From a candidate division NPL-UPA2 bacterium (GTDB lineage: Bacteria; Bacillota; UBA994), in contig QLUB01000034.1 of the NCBI GenBank assembly GCA_018725205.1, forward strand, positions 1 through 14,958: a stretch of 14,958 nucleotides of DNA. Reading direction: 5' to 3'. Under the pieces are notes generated by a model that searched no databases, had not been told where the DNA came from, and saw only the letters and a program-made list of their open reading frames with translations. The position numbers and the translations under genes are program-made. Of the stretch, positions 6,945-13,456 are shown in pieces. Within the stretch, counting starts at the first letter, position 1. Each line of letters starts with the position of its first letter.

Positions 6945-8555
6945 TTACCATACAGCGATGTGCCCGTCGGTGCGCGGCTCGGTTCCGCCGCAGAGAACCC
7001 TAGTCGCCCCGTCGCGCCAGATAACCTGCCCGCGCCCGAACCCGCCGACATCGATAGTGCGTTGTACGGCGTGCCCGCGGCGCATTAGGGCCTCGGCAAT
7101 ATGTTGCGGGAAGGACGGCTCAACCTGTACGGTCTTGCCGCTTACCCACTGCCAGCGGGGTGCATCCAAGGCCGCCTGGGGGTTTAGGTTAAAGTCCAGC
7201 AGATTCATTAAGACCTGCACGTGCGCCTGCGGCTGCATGTGCCCACCCATTATCCCAAACGGCCCTATCGCCGCCCCAGCTTGCGTGAGGAAGCCGGGGA
7301 TTATCGTATGGAAGGGACGCTTGCCGGGGCTGAGGACATTAGCGTGGGCACTGTCAAGCGAAAAGCTGTGCCCCCGGTTTTGCAGTGAAATACCGGTGCC
7401 GGGAACAACCACGCGCGCCCCAAACCCCATGTAGTTGCTCTGTATGTAGGAAACCATGTTGCCTTCCCCATCCGCCGTAGCCAAGTACACCGTGCCGCCC
7501 CTTATCGGTGTGCCTGTCGTGGGTGTTAGGGCCGCTTGGCCTATTTCGCCGCGCCGCTTTGTCGCGTACTCCATAGAAAGAAGCTCCGCGGGCATTACGC
7601 TCATGCAGCGTGGGTCAGTAATATGAGCGAGACCATCCGCAAACGCAAGTTTAACAGCCTCAATTTGCCGATGATAGGTTTCGACATTGTCTCGTTCAGC
7701 GAACTCATACCCTGTCAGGATGTTAAGCGCCAGCAGCGCGACTAAGCCCTGTCCATTAGGGGGCAGTTCCCACACGTCAAAGCCGCGGTAGTTAACGGCG
7801 AGCGGGGTTACCCATTCGGGATAGTATGACGCTAAATCCTCCCCACGGATGTACCCGCCATGCTCGCGGGAAAAACGGTCGATGCGTTCCGCTAACTCGC
7901 CGCGATAAAAGGATTCAGCTCGTGTTTCGGCAATGCTGGCCAGTGTCTTAGCGTGGTCAGGCGAGCGCCATACTTCACCGACGGCCGGGGGCCTCCCGCT
8001 AGGGGCAAACGTGTCGAGGTAAGCTTGGTGAACCGGTGCGGTGAGATCCTTTAAGTCCTGCGTCAGCGCGCTTTTCCAGCCGCGCCCGAGCGTAGGCGAC
8101 AGAGGAAAACCGCGCCCGGCGTACTCAATGGCGGGGGCAAGCACAGTAGGCAAAGGGAGTCGGCCAAAGCGAGCCGACAGAGCTGCCCAAGCGCCCGGGG
8201 CACCCGGCACGGTGACGGGCGTTAGTCCAAACCGCGGCATCTCGGCTAGCCCTTGCGCCGCCAGCGCGTCGCGGCTTATGGTGTTTGGCGCCGGCCCGCT
8301 GGCGTTAAGCCCGTGTAATGCACCCTCTGCCCAGACTAACGCAAAGGCGTCGCTGCCGATGCCGTTAGCAGTAGGCTCAACAACGGTCAGGCACGCGGCC
8401 GTGGCAATAGCCGCGTCTACGGCATTGCCTCCGCGCTTAAGTGTGTCTAGCCCGGCTTGCGCCGCTAAGGGGTGTCCTGTGGCCACCATGCCACGCTCCG
8501 CATACATGCACATGCGCTGCGACCGGAACGGGTAGTACAGTGGGTCGTAGACCAT
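6945..8555 (-). CDS. ggt: Gamma-glutamyltranspeptidase family protein, cytoplasmic (YwrD-like)
   Basis: N-terminal-nucleophile hydrolase family that cleaves itself and then hydrolyses or transfers gamma-glutamyl groups (glutathione and similar amides). I choose ATG 8555 (536 residues) because GAGGGAGG lies seven or so bases upstream; an in-frame TTG at 8594 would place this site inside the gene. There is no signal peptide, unlike the secreted enzymes. Seen motifs: RGMVATGHPLAAQAGLDTLK and GGNAVDAAIAT near the N-terminus, PPNGQG (about 265-270), the probable self-processing threonine Thr355 in RGGTVYLATADGEGN, SNYMGFG, and GGHMQPQAH (438-445). The canonical NEMDDFS segment of classical enzymes is replaced by NRGHSFSLD, as I recall for the YwrD-like branch, so hydrolase or acylase activity on another amide is possible. 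The gene stands alone, with a candidate promoter at 8610-8638 and a shared terminator. Confidence 0.92.
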   Translation of the reverse strand: MVYDPLYYPFRSQRMCMYAERGMVATGHPLAAQAGLDTLKRGGNAVDAAIATAACLTVVEPTANGIGSDAFALVWAEGALHGLNASGPAPNTISRDALAAQGLAEMPRFGLTPVTVPGAPGAWAALSARFGRLPLPTVLAPAIEYAGRGFPLSPTLGRGWKSALTQDLKDLTAPVHQAYLDTFAPSGRPPAVGEVWRSPDHAKTLASIAETRAESFYRGELAERIDRFSREHGGYIRGEDLASYYPEWVTPLAVNYRGFDVWELPPNGQGLVALLALNILTGYEFAERDNVETYHRQIEAVKLAFADGLAHITDPRCMSVMPAELLSMEYATKRRGEIGQAALTPTTGTPIRGGTVYLATADGEGNMVSYIQSNYMGFGARVVVPGTGISLQNRGHSFSLDSAHANVLSPGKRPFHTIIPGFLTQAGAAIGPFGIMGGHMQPQAHVQVLMNLLDFNLNPQAALDAPRWQWVSGKTVQVEPSFPQHIAEALMRRGHAVQRTIDVGGFGRGQVIWRDGATRVLCGGTEPRTDGHIAVW

Positions 8556-8609
8556 TACGCGCCCTCCCTCGCCTAAGTGCTTCGCTAATCGCAATTCTGT
8601 TGTAGCTAT

Positions 8610-8638
8610 ATATTAGCCCAATTACAGTGCTCTGTCAC
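8610..8638 (-). promoter_or_regulatory. Candidate promoter of the ggt-like gene
   Basis: Read on the minus strand: GTGACA (8633-8638; five of six to TTGACA), a 17-base spacer, then TAATAT (8610-8615; four of six to TATAAT). Transcription would start near 8602 and give a leader of about 47 bases. It overlaps the stop of the upstream broken gene. Confidence 0.45.
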
Positions 8639-8954
8639 GCAGGCGGCAAAAACCTATACAGCGGGCTGCGTACGTCGATAAGGTCGCGCAGGCTGGCAAT
8701 GGGGATAGGGAATTCGGGAATGCCCACGTAGTAGGGAGTGTACTCGTAAATGGCGAAGTAGATGACCAGTTTAGATGTGTGGTGTTGTCGCCCCAAACAT
8801 AGACATCACGCTCACTGTATGACTGATGTCTCAGTAACGCGCGCATCTTACGGCTGAGCAGCAGGTTTATCCGCTGCGTCACCCTGCGCCTCTTGAGTGC
8901 CGTCACCTGCGGGTAGACGACGGCTCCTCCCAATAGTTCATTTTCCATTTGCAC
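8635..8954 (-). pseudogene. Collapsed PdaC/RsiV-like (DUF4163-DUF3298) gene
   Basis: Two pieces of one protein family lie in different frames. Starting at GTG 8954 (GGGAG five bases upstream) or ATG 8948, the first frame reads MENELLGGAVVYPQVTALK and on to YSERDVYVW, resembling the start of DUF4163 proteins (VxYPQV, then a helix). From about position 8770 leftward another minus-strand frame reads LVIYFAIYEYTPYYVGIPEF and PIPIASLRDLIDV, the typical C-terminal DUF3298 motif, ending at the stop 8635-8637. Intact relatives are about 200-300 residues; here only about 105 codons remain. The middle has therefore been lost together with the frame. The first frame also runs on past the junction to a stop at 8622, but that tail looks like out-of-frame sequence. 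Family recognition is from memory of motifs; a sequencing error alone would not explain the missing middle. Confidence 0.65.
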
Positions 8955-8996
8955 TTAGTCTCCCTTCGCGGTAATGGTTTATTGTATTCTCGCGAC

Positions 8997-9008
8997 CACC
9001 GCGCGGTG
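8997..9008. repeat. Perfect 12-base palindrome upstream of tupA
   Basis: CACCGCGCGGTG reads the same on both strands and lies in the 115-base divergent spacer between the broken minus-strand gene and tupA, 61 bases before the tupA start. It could be a regulator site or chance in G+C-rich DNA. I found no good -10/-35 pair for tupA in this spacer. Confidence 0.35.
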
Positions 9009-9069
9009 AGAGGAAACCCAGAGCAGAGAAGAGAATAGGACATAGGTGCACAGGAGAGGAGTGTTTGCA

Positions 9070-9885
9070 GTGAAAAGGACTCAGTTATTCGCACTTACAG
9101 TTGTGCTAGCCCTAGTTCTATTTACAACGGCGTGTCAGCCCAAGGAGCCGATCATTCTTGCCACCACAACCAGTACCGCTGATACCGGTCTCTTGGATGT
9201 GCTGGTACCCCTGTTTCAAAGAAGAATGGGATACGAGGTCAAGACGATAGCCGTGGGGACAGGGCAGGCGCTGGCGTTAGGCGAGAAAGGTGAGGCCGAT
9301 GTGCTCTTGGTGCACTCGCCCGCGGCCGAGATGAAGCTTGTCGAGAACGGGTCAGCCATTAACCGCCAATACGTGATGTATAACGACTTTGTGATTGTCG
9401 GCCCGGCCACGGACCCCGCCGGCGTTAGAGGCATGGGTGGAGGACACGAGGCTTTACTTGCCATCAAGCAGAGCCAAGCTACGTTTGTCAGTCGTGGCGA
9501 CGACTCAGGTACTCACAAAAAGGAACAAGAGCTCTGGAAGACAGCTGCCACCACACCGGCGGGCGCATGGTACGTAGAATCCGGGACAGGCATGGCGGCA
9601 ACGCTGGCTATAGCCGAGGACAAGCAGGCCTACGTGCTTACCGACAGAGGCACCTTCCTCGCCCACAAACAAAATCTCACTCTGGTTATCCTGGTAGAAG
9701 GCGATCCTGCCCTAAAGAATCCCTACCACGTTATGCAGGTTAACCCGGTACGTTTTGCTCACGTCAATGCCCGCGGCGCAGAGCGTTTTGTGGAATTTAT
9801 GCTATCGCGCGAAGTGCAAAATATCATCTCAACTTTTGGTGTCGACAAATTTGGTCAGCCGCTCTTTTTCCCAGCCGCGCGCTAA
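9070..9885 (+). CDS. tupA: Tungstate ABC transporter substrate-binding protein TupA
   Basis: Extracytoplasmic receptor for tungstate (possibly molybdate), feeding the metal for tungstopterin enzymes. The GTG start at 9070 is chosen because AGGAGAGGAG (9052-9061) lies eight bases upstream; an earlier GTG at 9046 precedes that site. The 271-residue protein begins MKRTQLF with a hydrophobic stretch to FTTAC, so Cys22 is a likely lipidated cysteine, although Thr-Thr before Ala is a loose lipobox. Oxyanion-binding motifs typical of TupA are present: ILATTTSTADTGLLD (29-43), VGTGQALALGEKGEADVLLVH (62-82, family core) and FVSRGDDSGTHKKE (139-152). No tupB (permease) or tupC (ATPase) lies next to it, as the SRP RNA follows, so partners must be elsewhere or absent. 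The family is clear; tungstate over molybdate rests on the TupA-type motifs only. Confidence 0.92.
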   Translation: MKRTQLFALTVVLALVLFTTACQPKEPIILATTTSTADTGLLDVLVPLFQRRMGYEVKTIAVGTGQALALGEKGEADVLLVHSPAAEMKLVENGSAINRQYVMYNDFVIVGPATDPAGVRGMGGGHEALLAIKQSQATFVSRGDDSGTHKKEQELWKTAATTPAGAWYVESGTGMAATLAIAEDKQAYVLTDRGTFLAHKQNLTLVILVEGDPALKNPYHVMQVNPVRFAHVNARGAERFVEFMLSREVQNIISTFGVDKFGQPLFFPAAR

Positions 9886-9896
9886 GCACTTATCGC

Positions 9897-9925
9897 GTGT
9901 GTGCCAACAAATGTAACGCACTTTT
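9897..9925 (+). terminator. Weak possible terminator after tupA
   Basis: GTGTGT (9897-9902) can pair with ACGCAC (9916-9921) including one G-U pair, followed by TTTT at 9922-9925. The stem is short and the loop long (13 bases), so termination here is uncertain. Confidence 0.25.
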
Positions 9926-9927
9926 AC

Positions 9928-9956
9928 TTGATATTCCGGCCCAAATGAGGCACAAT
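9928..9956 (+). promoter_or_regulatory. Promoter of the SRP RNA gene
   Basis: TTGATA (9928-9933), a 17-base spacer and CACAAT (9951-9956) fit a sigma-A promoter with a weak -10. Transcription would begin near 9963, about 20 bases before the predicted mature RNA end, in keeping with the 5' trimming known for the Bacillus small cytoplasmic RNA. Confidence 0.5.
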
Positions 9957-9982
9957 AAGAACCACGCGACATTGTTTAAGCT

Positions 9983-10252
9983 TGGCCGCGCTATGCGGGG
10001 AAGTAGCGGAGCCCTGAACCTGCAATCCGCTGTAGCAGGGCAGAAGCCTGTATTGCGGCTGGCATTTGTGGGGTTTGCCCCTAGCAAGTAGCGATGACAG
10101 TTGGGTCCGACGCAACATGAACCCATGAACCCCGTCAGGTCCGGAAGGAAGCAGCGGTAAGTGTGCAATCGTGTGTGCCGTCGGGTAGCCTGATTCGAGT
10201 TAACTACTAGGGTTAGCGACCGGAAGTGGTAGTCAAAGACAGGGCGCGGCCG
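9983..10252 (+). ncRNA. ffs: Signal recognition particle RNA, large bacterial type with Alu domain
   Basis: RNA scaffold of the signal recognition particle, which binds Ffh and targets membrane proteins. The S-domain core is unmistakable: GTCAGGTCCGGAAGGAAGCAGC at 10134-10155 contains the GGAA tetraloop (10143-10146) and the asymmetric loop bound by Ffh. The 5' part (about 9984-10045) matches the Alu domain of the B. subtilis scRNA, with GCGGGGAAGTAGCGG and CCTGCAATCCGCTGTAGCAG. The ends close by pairing GGCCGCGC (9984-9991) with GCGCGGCC (10244-10251), giving about 270 nucleotides, near the 271 of B. subtilis. Large Alu-bearing SRP RNA is characteristic of many Bacillota and is unlike the 110-nucleotide 4.5S RNA of E. 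coli. It lies just before dnaX, as in Bacillus. End positions are accurate to a few bases. Confidence 0.95.
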
Positions 10253-10260
10253 TAAATTTC

Positions 10261-10291
10261 CGCCGAGACAGCAGTCTCGGCGTCTTGCTTT
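10261..10291 (+). terminator. Terminator of the SRP RNA gene
   Basis: CGCCGAGAC (10261-10269), loop AGCA and GTCTCGGCG (10274-10282) form a perfect 9-base-pair stem, followed by the T-rich tail TCTTGCTTT. It separates the SRP RNA from dnaX, whose own promoter in the 10292-10357 spacer I cannot identify. Confidence 0.8.
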
Positions 10292-10357
10292 CATAAACAG
10301 CAGGAAAACTTGTTCCCCGCAGGGAAGTATTAGCCACAAAAGAGGCAGGTGAAAACG

Positions 10358-11911
10358 ATGGCTTACCAGACGCTGTACCGGGAGTGGCGCCCCGCGCGGT
10401 TTAGCGAAGTCTCGGGGCAAGACCACATTAAACATACGCTTAGCAATATGCTACAGAGGTCTCGCGTGCCACATGCTCTTTTATTCACCGGGCCGCGAGG
10501 CACAGGCAAGACAACCATGGCCAAGATTATGGCGCGGGCCCTAAACTGTCACCTCGGGGTAACAGCAGAACCGTGTCTTGTTTGTCCCGCCTGCGTTGCT
10601 ATCGCCGCGGGTTCTTCCTTAGATGTAGTCGAGATCGACGCGGCCTCTAACCGCGGCATTGACGAGATTCGGGAGCTAAGAGAGCACGTTAAGTTTGCCC
10701 CCGTTGACCTGCGCACCAAGGTGTACATTATCGATGAAGTCCATATGCTTACTACAGAAGCCTTTAACGCTCTTCTTAAGACGCTAGAAGAGCCCCCGCA
10801 ACACGTAGTCTTCGTTCTGGCTACCACTGAGCCGCACAAGCTTCCCGCCACTATAATCTCGCGCTGTCAGCGCTTTGACTTTCGCCGCCTAGCTGCGCAG
10901 GTGATCATTGCCAGGCTAATGCAGGTAGCAGCCGCTAATGGGGTGAGCTTGTCGACTTCCGCTGCGCACGAGATTGCTCAGCACGCCGTCGGCAGTATGC
11001 GCGACGCACTCGGGCTATTTGAACAATGCGCGGCCTTTGTGGACGGGAAGATTGACGTGGATGCGGTGCTCGCTGTTACAGGCACGGTGCCGGGCGCAGT
11101 CTATGTTAAACTTCTTACCGCCTTAGAGGAAGGCAATTTGGCTCTCGCCATGCAGCAGCTACACAGCGAATTGACCGGCGGACGAGAAACAGGCCAGTAT
11201 CTGGCTTCGTATATCGCGGCGCTGCGGCAATTGCTGCTTTTCGTTCACTCTCCACGGGTTTTTGAGGAAAGCGGCTACGAAGGAGAGCAGCGCGAATCAT
11301 TCCTGTGCCTGGCCCGTAAACTCGCGCCATACCTCCCAGCGGTAATTGACATAGCACTGCAGACCGAAAACGACATGCGCTATGGCGGGCACCCGCGCCT
11401 GCATCTAGAACTGATGATTGTAAAGCAAGCCAACGCCATGCAAGCCCTACCGCAGGTAGCAAACGTCGCTGTGCTGGCGGAGAGAGACGAACCTACAACG
11501 GGTACGCCTAGGGCTGATACGCATAGACCTGATATCCTTAAAGCCGACACTCCTAAGGCAGAGATATCCCAGCTGCTTAAGGCTTGGCCCGAAGTACAGC
11601 GCCTAGTCAAGCAGAAAGCCCCCCTAACCGGCGCAACGATGGGAGCCATATCACCGCTGCGGCTAGAGGGCGATACCGTTATTCTGCAAATGAACGAGTC
11701 TAATATACATACGTTTAATCGGCTTAGTAAGCCTGCTGACCTTCTGCACATCGCCAAAGCGTTCTCGCAAGTGCTCGGCAAATCGGTGGAAGTTAAGCTA
11801 ATTATGCCGGATGGCAGCGGCACTGCCGTTTCCACGCCTAGCGCAAGCGAAAACAGCGTGCAGCAGGTGATTGAAATCTTTGAGGGGACTATTGTTAAGA
11901 CTAAAGAGTAG
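10358..11911 (+). CDS. dnaX: DNA polymerase III subunit gamma/tau
   Basis: AAA+ clamp-loader subunit that loads the beta sliding clamp and holds the replicative polymerase. ATG 10358 is chosen over GTG 10349 because AGGTG lies just upstream and MAYQTLYREWRP is the usual DnaX beginning. Of 517 residues, the first 370 or so form the clamp-loader ATPase: Walker A GPRGTGKT (45-52), zinc cysteines C64, C73, C76 and C79, Walker B DEVH (126-129), sensor 1 ATTEPHK (155-161) and the SRC motif with the arginine finger (168-170). A short linker with repeated RAD/RPD/KAD/KAE units (about 380-403) leads to the tau-like C-terminal domain. No A-run slippery site like that of E. coli dnaX was seen, so separate gamma and tau forms are not indicated. 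It heads the dnaX-ybaB-recR block; ybaB follows after 15 bases. Confidence 0.97.
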   Translation: MAYQTLYREWRPARFSEVSGQDHIKHTLSNMLQRSRVPHALLFTGPRGTGKTTMAKIMARALNCHLGVTAEPCLVCPACVAIAAGSSLDVVEIDAASNRGIDEIRELREHVKFAPVDLRTKVYIIDEVHMLTTEAFNALLKTLEEPPQHVVFVLATTEPHKLPATIISRCQRFDFRRLAAQVIIARLMQVAAANGVSLSTSAAHEIAQHAVGSMRDALGLFEQCAAFVDGKIDVDAVLAVTGTVPGAVYVKLLTALEEGNLALAMQQLHSELTGGRETGQYLASYIAALRQLLLFVHSPRVFEESGYEGEQRESFLCLARKLAPYLPAVIDIALQTENDMRYGGHPRLHLELMIVKQANAMQALPQVANVAVLAERDEPTTGTPRADTHRPDILKADTPKAEISQLLKAWPEVQRLVKQKAPLTGATMGAISPLRLEGDTVILQMNESNIHTFNRLSKPADLLHIAKAFSQVLGKSVEVKLIMPDGSGTAVSTPSASENSVQQVIEIFEGTIVKTKE

Positions 11912-11926
11912 CTGGGAGGAAAGAGC

Positions 11927-12241
11927 ATGAATAACATGAAAGACATGATGAAAGCGGCCCAAAAGATGCAGGAGCGCGTCCACAAACTGCAGGAGGAGCT
12001 CAATGCGCGCACTGTGGAGGCTACGAGTGGCGGCGGCATGGTTACGGCGGTAGTCACGGGGGCCAAGTCGCTGCAAAAACTCACCATACAGCCTGCAGCC
12101 GTTGACCCAAGCGATGTGGAGATGCTCGAGGACCTAATCCTCGTCGCGGTAAATGAGGCGTTGCGCAAGGCAGAAGACATGGTCAATGCCGAAATGAGCA
12201 AGGTCACTGCGGGGCTTAATCTGCCGCGCGGCATGTTTTAG
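11927..12241 (+). CDS. ybaB: Nucleoid-associated protein, YbaB/EbfC family
   Basis: Small dimeric DNA-binding protein (YaaK in Bacillus) that coats DNA; its exact role is still not well defined. The 104-residue protein has the family layout: an N-terminal helix rich in Met, Lys and Gln (MNNMKDMMKAAQKMQERV), then EATSGGGMVTAVVTGAKSL and the C-terminal helix DLILVAVNEALRKAEDMV. The ATG follows GGGAGGA with seven bases spacing. It sits between dnaX and recR, 15 bases after dnaX and seven bases before recR, the widespread conserved order, so it is surely co-transcribed with both. Confidence 0.96.
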   Translation: MNNMKDMMKAAQKMQERVHKLQEELNARTVEATSGGGMVTAVVTGAKSLQKLTIQPAAVDPSDVEMLEDLILVAVNEALRKAEDMVNAEMSKVTAGLNLPRGMF

Positions 12242-12248
12242 GTAGTCT

Positions 12249-12848
12249 GTGTTAAGTTTCCCTCCGCCCATTCAAAAGCTCATTGCTGAGCTCGCGCGCT
12301 TACCGGGGATTGGGCCTAAGACAGCTCAGCGGCTGGCATTCTTTCTGCTGTCACAAGACAGGACAGCCTTAGCAGAGCTAACAGGAGCCATAATAGCTGC
12401 CAAAGAAAAAATTCGCTATTGCAGCACCTGCTGTAATCTGGCTGAAGACGCCGCATGTCCTATCTGCCGTGAGGGCCAGCGGCGGCGTGACGTGGTGTGT
12501 GTGGTGCAAGACCCGCGCGATGTAGCGGCCATTGAGCGCACGCATGACTTTCGGGGCCTTTATCACGTCCTGCACGGCGCCATTTCTCCCATGGACGGAA
12601 TTGGGCCGGAGCAGCTTAGAATTAAGGAACTCCTAAGTCGCTTAAGCGGCGGCAACGTGCAGGAGTTGATTCTCGCTACTAACCCAAACATTGAGGGCGA
12701 GGCGACAGCCTTGTATCTAGCAAGGTTAATTAAGCCACTCGGTGTCAAAGTGACGCGGCTAGCGCACGGTTTGCCCGTTGGCGGCGACCTAGAATATGCG
12801 GATGAGCTGACACTAGCCCGCGCGTTAGAAAACCGCCGCGAAATGTAA
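12249..12848 (+). CDS. recR: Recombination mediator protein RecR
   Basis: Works with RecO (and RecF) to load RecA on single-stranded DNA at gaps and breaks. The 199-residue protein has normal length and all expected parts: helix-hairpin-helix LARLPGIGPKTAQRLAF (16-31), a four-cysteine zinc finger (C58, C61, C70, C73), the Toprim domain from about 81 (VVCVVQDPRDV) through ATNPNIEGEATALYLA (143-158), and the C-terminal GLPVGGDLEYADELTL segment. The start is GTG 12249, with a modest TAGGTAG site upstream and seven bases from the ybaB stop. It ends the tightly packed dnaX-ybaB-recR cluster; a 70-base gap then leads to the yaaL fragment. Confidence 0.97.
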   Translation: MLSFPPPIQKLIAELARLPGIGPKTAQRLAFFLLSQDRTALAELTGAIIAAKEKIRYCSTCCNLAEDAACPICREGQRRRDVVCVVQDPRDVAAIERTHDFRGLYHVLHGAISPMDGIGPEQLRIKELLSRLSGGNVQELILATNPNIEGEATALYLARLIKPLGVKVTRLAHGLPVGGDLEYADELTLARALENRREM

Positions 12849-12884
12849 ACGCAGGCGGTTTAGGCTGCAACTTTTCGGTCATAC

Positions 12885-12910
12885 TTCTCCTAAGAGAACT
12901 ACTAGGAGGA
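12885..12910 (+). promoter_or_regulatory. Hairpin covering the yaaL ribosome-binding site
   Basis: TTCTCCTA (12885-12892) can pair with TAGGAGGA (12903-12910) over eight positions with one G-U pair and a 10-base loop. The right arm is the strong ribosome-binding site for GTG 12919, so pairing would mask it. This may reduce translation of the frame that runs into bofA. Confidence 0.35.
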
Positions 12911-12918
12911 GTAACGGA

Positions 12919-13143
12919 GTGAACAGTGTGCTTACGAGTGTCATTGCCACAGTCGGCACGCGCCTTAATCTTGTTCTGGAGGGTGCCGACAGCCAGCAAG
13001 GACAACCCGAGCTGCTCACCCTCGTGGAGGAAGCGCGCCAGGAGTGGGACGCAGCGCAGGCATACAAGCAAGCTCCCTTCTCTATCGTCCGCAGGTATGA
13101 CAAAACCTGCGGACGCATAAGTTTTAGCGAGGGGGAGTGGACA
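12919..13143 (+). pseudogene. yaaL: YaaL-like (DUF2508) 5' fragment, reading through into bofA
   Basis: Starts at GTG 12919 behind GGAGGAG. After an N-terminal stretch, the protein shows QPELLTLVEEARQEWDAAQAY (about 28-48), the hallmark first helix of DUF2508/YaaL, a short protein of unknown function found between recR and bofA in Bacillota. The usual second half, a helix ending like YFYLLKEA, is missing. In its place a perfect hairpin (13087-13114) and unrelated residues follow, with no stop, so the frame continues into bofA as one 170-codon frame. I translated the other two plus frames downstream of the helix and found no lost second half. I therefore read it as a truncated yaaL fused in frame to bofA. 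The alternative is one real fused protein starting at 12919. Confidence 0.55.
13087..13114 (+). repeat. Perfect inverted repeat at the yaaL-bofA junction
   Basis: GTCCGCAGGT (13087-13096) and ACCTGCGGAC (13105-13114) pair fully around an 8-base loop. It lies inside the open frame exactly where similarity to YaaL stops, 29 bases before the bofA start. There is no strong T-run after it (only GTTTTA six bases on), so termination would be weak. Confidence 0.6.
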
Positions 13144-13431
13144 GTGCAAAGTCTCTTAGAGCATCTCAATGTTAACACCGTGCTTGCCGGACTTTTTGTG
13201 CTAGCCATAGCAATAATTGTCACCAGAGCTCTCGTCGTACCAGCTAAGTTTGCCCTGCGCGCAGGGCTAATGGTGCTCTCGGGAGCATTCTTGTTGCTTG
13301 CCTTCAACATCGCTCTGCAAGTAGTAGATGTTTTCGTTCCCATTAACCCCTTCACCGTGCTCCTAACAGGGTACCTTGGGCCGCCGGGGTTGCTAGCGCT
13401 CTTGTTTATTCAGTTCTTCCTAGCGTTCTAA
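13144..13431 (+). CDS. bofA: BofA-like inhibitor of pro-sigma-K processing
   Basis: In Bacillus, BofA holds the membrane protease SpoIVFB inactive in the outer forespore membrane until the checkpoint for late mother-cell gene expression is passed. I choose GTG 13144 because AGGGGGAG (13130-13137) lies six bases upstream and the product is then 95 residues, close to the 87 of B. subtilis. Two hydrophobic segments are seen (about 11-28 and 37-60), followed by the family signature VPINPFTVLLTGYLGPPGLLALL. The same frame is open back to 12919, so a 170-residue yaaL-bofA fusion is possible. Position after recR fits the conserved Bacillota order. Its presence points to a spore-former, or descent from one. 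Confidence 0.85.
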   Translation: MQSLLEHLNVNTVLAGLFVLAIAIIVTRALVVPAKFALRAGLMVLSGAFLLLAFNIALQVVDVFVPINPFTVLLTGYLGPPGLLALLFIQFFLAF

Positions 13432-13456
13432 GGCATTCTAAACCCAATCCCACATC

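Noticed and set aside
8622..8770. Continuation of the first frame of the broken gene (ending RLRDRAL)
   Set aside because: The Ser/Thr/Pro-rich residues resemble out-of-frame translation, while the other minus-strand frame gives the recognisable DUF3298 end.
9890..10435. A 181-codon open frame on the minus strand across the SRP RNA and the dnaX start
   Set aside because: It runs antisense to a certain structural RNA, has no family resemblance, and is explained by the G+C-rich sequence.
10358..11911. Programmed frameshift in dnaX making a short gamma form
   Set aside because: No run of A residues followed by a hairpin as in E. coli was seen; the only long homopolymer I noted in the 3' half is a C-run near 11620.
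11380..12234. A 284-codon open frame on the minus strand over dnaX and ybaB
   Set aside because: It is antisense to two well-conserved genes and its Ser/Thr-rich translation looks like a mirror of their codons.
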